This document shows positions 58,385-64,000 of a stretch of 64,000 nt of DNA, in pieces. Below the pieces are notes generated by a model. The model was given only the letters and a program-made list of their open reading frames with translations, was not told the DNA's origin and ran no database searches. The first letter of the stretch is position 1; the number at the start of each line of letters is the position of its first letter. Made by a program: the position numbers and the translations under genes. Origin of the DNA: Sphingomonas psychrotolerans (lineage in GTDB: Bacteria > Pseudomonadota > Alphaproteobacteria > Sphingomonadales > Sphingomonadaceae); the NCBI RefSeq assembly GCF_002796605.1, contig NZ_CP024923.1, positions 2,397,001 through 2,461,000 on the forward strand, written 5' to 3'.

Positions 58385-59155
58385 ATGACCACCAATCGCT
58401 GGCCCGCACGCCTGTGGCTTGTCCGCCACGGCCAGAGCGCCGGCAATGTCGCGCGCGACCTCGCCCATGCATCGGGCGAGCACCGCATCGCCATCGAGGG
58501 CCGCGACGTCGACGTGCCGCTGTCCGTGCTCGGCTACGCCCAGGCTGAAGCGCTCGGCCGCTGGTTTGCGCGTGGCGAGGGCAATGGCCGCCCCGACGTG
58601 ATCCTCGCCAGCCCCTATCTTCGCGCCCGCGAGACCGCGCGGCGCTTCCGCGATGCCGGCGGCGCCGCCCCGTACGAGAGCATCTGCGTCGATGAGCGGC
58701 TGCGTGAGAAGGAGTTCGGCATTCTCGACGGCCTCACCACCGCGGGCATCCGCGCGGTGCAGCCAGAACAGGCCGAGTTCCGTCGCCTGCTCGGCAAATT
58801 CTATCACCGTCCGCCCGGCGGCGAGAGCTGGTGCGACGTGATCTTCCGGCTGCGCTCGCTGATGGACACGGTGTCGCTCCATTATGCCGGCCGGAACGTG
58901 ATGATCGTCGCCCACCAGGTCGTGGTATTGTGTCTGCGCTACATCATCGAGAATCTGTCCGAGGCCGAGATACTCGCGATCGACAAGGACGGCGACGTCG
59001 CCAATTGCTCGATCACCGAATATGCGCACGATCCGGATGCGGGGAAGGACGGCGGCCTCGTCCTCGTCCGCTACAACGCCACTGCCCCGGTCGACGAAGA
59101 CCCTGCCGCCGAGACCACGTCCGCGCCCGACGCGCTGGTCGGCCCACGCGGATGA
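58385..59155 (+). CDS. Histidine phosphatase (phosphoglycerate-mutase-like) family protein
   Basis: This 256-residue protein has the RHG catalytic signature LWLVRHGQSAGNVARD (His near residue 15), a substrate arginine in ILASPYLRARETARRF, ERLREKEFGILDGLTTAGI and the second histidine in VMIVAHQVVVLCLRY near 177. The inserted DVPLSVLGYAQAEALGRW is typical of broad phosphatases. Whether it acts as a mutase or phosphatase is undecided. The stop overlaps the next gene's ATG (4 bp), coupling it to the NAD(P)HX dehydratase. Confidence 0.92.
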   Translation: MTTNRWPARLWLVRHGQSAGNVARDLAHASGEHRIAIEGRDVDVPLSVLGYAQAEALGRWFARGEGNGRPDVILASPYLRARETARRFRDAGGAAPYESICVDERLREKEFGILDGLTTAGIRAVQPEQAEFRRLLGKFYHRPPGGESWCDVIFRLRSLMDTVSLHYAGRNVMIVAHQVVVLCLRYIIENLSEAEILAIDKDGDVANCSITEYAHDPDAGKDGGLVLVRYNATAPVDEDPAAETTSAPDALVGPRG

Positions 59156-60030
59156 CCCCGCTCGATACCAGCTGGCTCGCCGCGCACCCGCTTCCCGAGC
59201 CCGGCGCGGATACCGACAAGAACAGCCGCGGCCGCGTGCTCGTCGCCGGCGGCTCGGAGACCGTCCCCGGTGCGCTCCGCCTGACCGGCGAGGCCGCATT
59301 GCGGGCCGGCGCGGGCAAGCTCCAGCTCGCCACGGTCGAGCGCGCGGCGATTGCTCTCGGCGTGCTCGTGCCCGAAGCGGCGATCTTCCCGCTTCCCGCC
59401 AACCCCGCAGGCGAGCTCGGCGACGCGGCCGGCCAGGTGCTGACCGGCTATCTCGAACGCTGCGACGCGCTGGTACTCGGCCCCGGCACCGGCGCAGAGG
59501 CGCCGGCCGAGGCCATTCTGAAGGCCGTCGTCGCGCGGCCATGCGCCTCGCGCACGATGGTCCTCGACGCCGCGATCATCGCCGCCGCCGCCGATATGGC
59601 CGACGAAATCCGGGCGCATGACGGCCGCATCGTCCTCACCCCGCACCCGGGCGAGATGATCCGGCTGATGCGCTGCGACCCTTCGCGTATCCAAACCGAT
59701 CCCGCCGGACTCGCACAGGAAGCCGCGCGCCGTTTCCACGCAATTGTGCTGCTCAAGGGCGCCGAGACGTGGATCGCCTGCCCGGGGGAAGGCTTGCTGC
59801 GCTATCCCGGTGGCGGCCCCGGCCTCGCCACCGGCGGCTCGGGCGACGTGCTTGCCGGCATCATCGGCGGACTGCTCGCGCGCGGCGCCGCGCCGCGCAC
59901 CGCCGCCGCCTGGGGCGTATGGCTGCACGGCGAGGCAGGACGCCGCCTCGCCGAGCGGATCGGCCCGCTCGGCTTTCTCGGCCGCGAACTGCTCGGCGAG
60001 ATCCCCCGGCTGCTCGCGGCGGCAGGCTAG
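59152..60030 (+). CDS. nnrD: ADP/ATP-dependent NAD(P)H-hydrate dehydratase
   Basis: This 292-residue ribokinase-fold enzyme repairs hydrated NAD(P)H. Signatures: NSRGRVLVAGGSETVPGALRLTGEAALRAGAGKLQLAT, LVLGPGTG, RIVLTPHPGEMIRLM, VLLKGAETWI and GLATGGSGDVLAGIIGGLLARG with the catalytic Asp. It lacks the N-terminal epimerase (NnrE) domain found in fused bacterial proteins, so the epimerase must be encoded elsewhere. It is coupled to the phosphatase gene and overlaps the convergent GFA gene stop by 4 bp. Confidence 0.93.
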   Translation: MTPLDTSWLAAHPLPEPGADTDKNSRGRVLVAGGSETVPGALRLTGEAALRAGAGKLQLATVERAAIALGVLVPEAAIFPLPANPAGELGDAAGQVLTGYLERCDALVLGPGTGAEAPAEAILKAVVARPCASRTMVLDAAIIAAAADMADEIRAHDGRIVLTPHPGEMIRLMRCDPSRIQTDPAGLAQEAARRFHAIVLLKGAETWIACPGEGLLRYPGGGPGLATGGSGDVLAGIIGGLLARGAAPRTAAAWGVWLHGEAGRRLAERIGPLGFLGRELLGEIPRLLAAAG

Positions 60031-60431
60031 AGGTAGCTCGTCACCGCCGGTGAATTCCACCACGCATTGTTGCGCCCGTCGCTGTAGCGGACCGGTGCCG
60101 CCGCCAGTTCCTCGTCGGTCGCGTCATCGAGCGCGCCGAGCTGCACCGAAACGAACGCCCCGCCGATCTCGGGCACGTCGCCTTGGCTGAACGGCGCGCA
60201 GCCGCACTTGCTGCAGAAGCGGTGGCTGCCCTGCCCCGTGCCGAACGAATAGTCGCTGAGCACTTCCGCGCCGCTGAGCAGCCGGAATGCCTCGGGCTTG
60301 AGCAGCGCGCCCCAATTGCGCCGCTTGGTGCAGATCGAGCAATTGCATTTGCCCGTGCCCTCGGCGAGGTCGATCTCGGCCTCGAAGCGGACCGCGCCAC
60401 AGTGGCAGCTGCCATGATATGTCTTCTGCAT
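60027..60431 (-). CDS. GFA family zinc protein (second copy)
   Basis: This 134-residue protein starts MQKTYHGSCHCGAVRFEAEIDL and has CNCSICTKRRNWGALLKPEAFRLL and HRFCSKCGCAPFSQGD, the full zinc-ligand set of the GFA/CENP-V fold. It is distinct from the copy at 50084 (different cysteine spacing after residue 70). It is divergent from a WYL regulator across a 16-bp-arm inverted repeat, which points to regulator-controlled expression. Confidence 0.9.
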   Translation of the reverse strand: MQKTYHGSCHCGAVRFEAEIDLAEGTGKCNCSICTKRRNWGALLKPEAFRLLSGAEVLSDYSFGTGQGSHRFCSKCGCAPFSQGDVPEIGGAFVSVQLGALDDATDEELAAAPVRYSDGRNNAWWNSPAVTSYL

Positions 60432-60461
60432 CGTCTGTCTCCCTCGATTGCAAGGTCGACT

Positions 60462-60505
60462 TACTGCCATGCTGCTGCCAGCATGGTGTCAGCAGCATGG
60501 CAGTA
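60462..60505. promoter_or_regulatory. Large inverted repeat between GFA and WYL-regulator genes
   Basis: TACTGCCATGCTGCTG (60462-60477) is perfectly repeated as CAGCAGCATGGCAGTA (60490-60505) with a 12-base spacer. A third copy of the core (CAGCATG) lies in the spacer. The array fills the centre of an 85-bp divergent promoter and ends 11 bp before the regulator start. Confidence 0.85.
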
Positions 60506-60516
60506 GGATCCCTTCG

Positions 60517-61209
60517 ATGCGCAAGGCCGACCGTCTTTTCCAGATTGTCCAGATCCTGCGCCGCACGGCGCGGCCGGTGACCGCCGATGCGATCGCCGAA
60601 GAACTCGAGACCTCGAAGCGTTCGGTCTATCGCGACATCGCGGCACTGATCGGCCAGCGCGTGCCGATACGCGGCGAGGCGGGCATCGGCTATGTCCTCG
60701 AAGGCGGCTTCGACTTGCCGCCGCTGATGCTCACCGCGGACGAGATCGACGCGGTTGCGCTGGGCGTCCAATGGGTCGCCGGCCATGCCGATCCGGCGCT
60801 GGCCCGCGCGGCGAAGGACGTGCTCGCCAAAGTCGCGGCGGTGCTGCCCGAGGAGATGCGCGGCTTTCTCGAAGATCCCTCGGCACGTACGCCGCCCGCC
60901 TGGGACCCGGTGGTCCACCGCGTCGACGCCGCGGAGCTCCGCGGCGCGATCCGCGCCGCGCGCAAGATCGCCATCCACTACACCGATCCTTCCGGCACCG
61001 GGACCGAACGAACGATATGGCCGCTGGTGATCGGTTACCTCGATTCGGCCCGCGTGCTCATAGCGTGGTGCGAACTCCGCAAGGGTTTCCGCACCTTCCG
61101 CCTCGATCGTATCGACGCGGTGACGTTCCTCCCAGACCGGATACCCAGCGATCCCGGCGCCCTGCGCCGAAAATGGCGGGCGACTTTGGGGATGCCGCGA
61201 ACCGCCTGA
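60517..61209 (+). CDS. HTH-WYL transcriptional regulator (YafY/DeoR-like)
   Basis: This 230-residue protein has an N-terminal HTH_11 domain (MRKADRLFQIVQILRRTARPVTADAIAEELETSKRSVYRDIAALIGQRVPIRGEAG) and a C-terminal WYL domain (KIAIHYTDPSGTGTERTIWPLVIGYLDSARVLIAWCELRKGFRTFRLDRI, residues about 145-200), where WYL is degenerate (VIGY). WYL domains sense nucleic-acid or small ligands. It is divergent from the GFA gene and probably binds the inverted repeat between them. Confidence 0.92.
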   Translation: MRKADRLFQIVQILRRTARPVTADAIAEELETSKRSVYRDIAALIGQRVPIRGEAGIGYVLEGGFDLPPLMLTADEIDAVALGVQWVAGHADPALARAAKDVLAKVAAVLPEEMRGFLEDPSARTPPAWDPVVHRVDAAELRGAIRAARKIAIHYTDPSGTGTERTIWPLVIGYLDSARVLIAWCELRKGFRTFRLDRIDAVTFLPDRIPSDPGALRRKWRATLGMPRTA

Positions 61210-61556
61210 ATAAGCGGCGGCGCGATTCGCAAGCGACACGCGGTACATCCTGTCCAGCATGATGATACCGGTATCATGTTTGTCATCATATTGGTTTTAA
61301 TAGATTTTATTCCTGTCATCGATGGTTGCTCGAGGCAAGTCTTGCCGCTACCATCATGCTACCGGTGTCTATAGCGCCATCGGGAGAGACGACCGCAAAG
61401 GTCGCGGAATGGGAGAGGTGAACGCCCGCGAGCCATACAGCGACGAAGATCGCCCTGGCCTCGTCGGTATTGCGGCCCTGCCGCACGCTTCCCCGCACGG
61501 GCAAATGTCGACGGGACGACCGCGAAGGATTGCGGCGCCCGTCCAATGGGAGGGGA
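61210..61556. promoter_or_regulatory. 347-bp regulatory gap before the second TonB receptor, with two GntR-like sites
   Basis: A 16-bp perfect palindrome ATGATACCGGTATCAT is at 61262-61277. A degenerate copy ATGCTACCGGTGTCTA is at 61356-61371, with the same core TACCGGT, centres 94 bp apart. Between them lies an AT-rich stretch (TTGGTTTTAATAGATTTTAT) suited to a promoter. Sites of this type (ATACCGGTAT) are typical of GntR/FadR-family regulators of sugar-acid use. The remaining leader (61372-61556) has no convincing ORF. Confidence 0.6.
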
Positions 61557-64000
61557 ATGATGATCAAGAAGAACCTGAGCTCGGCGATCCTGCGCACCGG
61601 AGCGTCTTTCGCCGCGATCGTGCTGGCCGCGAGCTGGAGCAGCGTCGCCGTCGCGCAGGACGCGACGCCCGTCGCCGACGAACAGGCAGCCGACGCGCAG
61701 GATGATGCCGCCGGGGCGCAGGGGGACGACATCGTCGTCACCGGCTTCCGTGCCTCGCTGCAGAACTCGCTGAACATCAAGCGCAACTCGAACCAGATCG
61801 TCGATGCGATCACTGCCGAGGACATCGCGGACTTCCCCGACGCCAATCTCGCCGAATCGATCCAGCGCCTGCCCGGCGTCTCGATCGACCGCGACAATGG
61901 CGAGGGTCGCACCATCACCGTGCGCGGCCTGGGCGGCGACTTCCAGATGGTGCGCCTCAACGGTGCCGACGCGCAGAACGTCGCCGGCGGCAACCAGTCG
62001 GATGCCGGCGCGAACCGCTCGCGCGGGTTCGACTTCAACACCTTCGCCTCCGAACTGTTCGGCGGAATCAAGGTCACCAAGTCGACTGCGGCCGAGAATG
62101 ACGAAGGCTCGCTCGGCGCGATCATCGATCTCACCACCGGACGGCCGCTCGCCAGTTCCCGCAGTCGCTTCGCGGTCGGCGCCGAAGCGGAATATCGCGA
62201 GAACGGCAAGAGCTGGAACCCGCGGCTCACCGCCCTCGCATCGATCCGGGTGACCGACACTTTCGGGATCCTCGGCTCGGTCGCCTATCAGAAGCAGGAA
62301 CAGCAGATCGATTCGTACCGCCGCGGCATCGGCGCGTTCGAATATACCTATCGCAATTCGCAGCTGAACGGCGTGACGCCGATCACCTACGGCTTTGCGC
62401 GGCCGGGCGGCACCGGCGTGACGTTCGGATCGGATCCCGCCGCTTATGCGCTGGTCGGACCGACCACGATCATCCCGACCCTGCCTTCGGTGGGCCGCCA
62501 GTTCCTGAACTACGAGCGGCTCGGTGCAACCGCGACGCTGCAGTGGAAGCCGAGCGAACATACCGAACTGATCATCGATGGCGTCTATTCGCGTTACGAT
62601 CAGGACAGTGATTCGACCGGCATCACCACGATCGGACTCAACCGCAACGGCACCAATGCGCGCGCCGCACAGACCGGCTCGGCGGGGCTGCGCCCGGTGG
62701 GCAATGCCAATTATTTCGCCGATCGCGTCGCGCTCTATCCGAATTGCGTGCCGAGCGCCGCGATCGACTGCAATGGCGACGCGGCGGGAACGGGAGTCGG
62801 CGCGACGGCGCTGCCCGGCTATTTCAACAGCCTCAATCCCAACAACCTCAATCCGTTCGATTATTACAACAACCCCGCCTCGCCCGGTTATGTCGCGACC
62901 GCCAACGGCACCGGCATGTATGCCGAGCTGATCGGCCGGCCTAACACCCAGATCCGCGCGGCCCACGTCAACGGTGCCAACCAGGCCGATTATCTGGTGC
63001 TCGACAATGTCGACTGGCGCAGCTTCACCGACACCCAGTTCGGCCGCACCGAGTTCAAGCAGCTGACCGCCAATTTGCACCAGGACCTGCTCGACGGCCT
63101 CTATGTCGATGTCACCGCAGGCTGGTCGAAATCGGAATTCCGCTCCACTGGCATGCTCGCCGAGTTCAATACGCTCGATCGCGACGGCTATACGTTCGAC
63201 GATCGCGATGGCGGCAAGATGCCGGTGTTCAGCCCCGGTTTCGACGTGGCGAACCCGGCGAGCTGGTCGCTGGTCAAGGGTCTCTCGACGATCCGCTATT
63301 TCAGCAACACCGTCGACAACGAGTTCCGCGTCGGCCGGGCGAACTTCACCTTCGAGGCGCTGCCCGAGATGTCGCTGAAATTCGGCGGCACCTACAAATT
63401 GTTCAAATATGACGGCGACCAGGGCCGCCGCAACCAGTCCATCGAGGCAATCAACCCGACGCTGGCCGAAGCCAGGCTGCAGATCACCGATCTGGGCCGG
63501 ACGATCGGCTTCGGCCAGGGGCTGAATGTCACCGCGGGCACGCCGACCAGCTATTATGCGCCCGATGTCAACAAGTTCATCAATCAGTTCGGCATCGACT
63601 GCAATTGCGTCAACAAATGGGGCGATTTCCGCGCCTCGGTCGATGGTCGCCAGCGCTCGGCGATCGAGGAGCGCGATCTGTCGGGCTATTTCCAGGTCGA
63701 CTGGAATTTCGACCTGTTCGGCCGGCCGTTGCGCGGCAATGCCGGTATGCGCATCGCCAACACCCGCGTGATGGGCGAGGGCAATGTCGGCGGCGCCGAC
63801 GGCGTGGCGGGGCTGCCGGTCACCGCGACGAACGAATATTGGGACTGGCTGCCGTCGATGAACGCGAATTGGGAAGTCGCGGACGGCCTGCTGATCCGCT
63901 TCGCCGTGGCCGACGTGATCTCGCGGCCGCAACTCGCCAGCCTGACGCCCGGCACCACCGCCTACACCACCAGCCTCAACGCGAACGGCACCGCCCCGAC
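61557..64000 (+). CDS. TonB-dependent receptor, TIGR01782-like (Xanthomonas/Caulobacter type); 3' end outside window
   Basis: The first 814 residues are present; such receptors run to about 900-1100. The signal is MMIKKNLSSAILRTGASFAAIVLAASWSSVAVAQ, the TonB-box-like part DDIVVTGFRASLQNSLNIKRNSNQIVDAI, and the plug AEDIADFPDANLAESIQRLPGVSIDRDNGEGRTITVRGLGGDFQMVRLNG, the hallmark of this subfamily linked to carbohydrate uptake. ATG 61557 (or the adjacent ATG 61560) follows AGGGGA. Two GntR-like palindromes precede it. The substrate is likely a plant polysaccharide fragment (inference). Confidence 0.93.
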   Translation, partial: MMIKKNLSSAILRTGASFAAIVLAASWSSVAVAQDATPVADEQAADAQDDAAGAQGDDIVVTGFRASLQNSLNIKRNSNQIVDAITAEDIADFPDANLAESIQRLPGVSIDRDNGEGRTITVRGLGGDFQMVRLNGADAQNVAGGNQSDAGANRSRGFDFNTFASELFGGIKVTKSTAAENDEGSLGAIIDLTTGRPLASSRSRFAVGAEAEYRENGKSWNPRLTALASIRVTDTFGILGSVAYQKQEQQIDSYRRGIGAFEYTYRNSQLNGVTPITYGFARPGGTGVTFGSDPAAYALVGPTTIIPTLPSVGRQFLNYERLGATATLQWKPSEHTELIIDGVYSRYDQDSDSTGITTIGLNRNGTNARAAQTGSAGLRPVGNANYFADRVALYPNCVPSAAIDCNGDAAGTGVGATALPGYFNSLNPNNLNPFDYYNNPASPGYVATANGTGMYAELIGRPNTQIRAAHVNGANQADYLVLDNVDWRSFTDTQFGRTEFKQLTANLHQDLLDGLYVDVTAGWSKSEFRSTGMLAEFNTLDRDGYTFDDRDGGKMPVFSPGFDVANPASWSLVKGLSTIRYFSNTVDNEFRVGRANFTFEALPEMSLKFGGTYKLFKYDGDQGRRNQSIEAINPTLAEARLQITDLGRTIGFGQGLNVTAGTPTSYYAPDVNKFINQFGIDCNCVNKWGDFRASVDGRQRSAIEERDLSGYFQVDWNFDLFGRPLRGNAGMRIANTRVMGEGNVGGADGVAGLPVTATNEYWDWLPSMNANWEVADGLLIRFAVADVISRPQLASLTPGTTAYTTSLNANGTAP

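Noticed and set aside
50084..60431. Two GFA genes taken as a formaldehyde detoxification system
   Set aside because: They are 10 kb apart, differently regulated and lack glutathione-dependent formaldehyde dehydrogenase neighbours; the family name overstates known function.
61359..63932. 857-residue reverse-strand ORF opposite the second TonB receptor
   Set aside because: The forward frame has the TonB plug signature; the reverse frame is isoleucine/arginine repetitive shadow sequence and would run through the operator region.

Overview
The window is chromosomal DNA of a high-GC alphaproteobacterium, most likely a sphingomonad (Sphingomonas or a close relative). The grounds are the rsmI-yraN-gshB neighbourhood, a split MetH, an atpHAGDC operon with an 84-residue epsilon subunit, two large TonB-dependent receptors of the kind abundant in Sphingomonadaceae, a phaR/PhaC-like/phaA cluster, and dense gene packing with many 4-base ATGA overlaps. 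I see no rRNA, IS element, prophage, CRISPR array or plasmid function. There is one tRNA, Gly(TCC).

Layout. 1-2534: divergent oligogalacturonate lyase (cut by the window edge) and a GPH-family sugar transporter, a pectin-oligomer pair. 2620-9228: tRNA-Gly, hemW, a LppC/LpoA-type lipoprotein divergent from rsmI, yraN, gshB, a DedA protein and xerC. 9238-16928: transaldolase, exported proteins of unknown role, priA, an exported HExxH metalloprotease-like TPR protein and a membrane-linked trypsin-like protease. 16955-22198: ada with a DUF1203 partner, a hexuronate-type MFS transporter overlapping a GH43 enzyme behind a LacI-type palindrome, and a PilZ protein. 22338-25604: a cysteine-containing exported protein, a DEAD-box helicase with a strong terminator, and an exported gene broken by an in-frame amber codon. 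25791-31717: ATP synthase F1 genes atpH-A-G-D-C, with two extra exported-protein genes inserted among them. 31674-37456: a DUF6265-like protein, an orphan CpaF ATPase, a double retropepsin-like protease, a predicted exported methyltransferase and a soluble chemoreceptor-like protein with reversed domain order. 37490-40345: the PHA cluster. 40597-49867: a TonB receptor with terminator, a prolyl-hydroxylase-like protein, alanine racemase, an MHS transporter, a DksA-type zinc finger and an ABC-F protein. 50466-56164: the methionine operon arsR/methyltransferase-metF-metH1-metH2, with a perfect 22-bp palindrome at its head. 56266-61209: two tiny lipoproteins with an aldo/keto reductase, an HxlR regulator with a divergent monooxygenase, a phosphatase with NAD(P)HX dehydratase, and a GFA/WYL divergent pair around a 16-bp inverted repeat. 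61557 to the end: a second TonB receptor behind two GntR-like sites, running off the window.

Working together, the two carbohydrate loci and the terminal receptor look like parts of plant cell-wall (pectin/glucuronoxylan) use. The methionine genes form a self-contained remethylation operon with its own regulator. Two repeat families sit in intergenic gaps: GAAA-loop REP-like palindromes (single or paired) and CCCTCTCCCC hairpins. No single undescribed system dominates. The most novel leads are the shared CtrA-like motif upstream of motility-type genes, the extra genes and terminator-like leader in the atp operon, the reversed chemoreceptor, the amber-interrupted gene and the regulator-linked palindromes.
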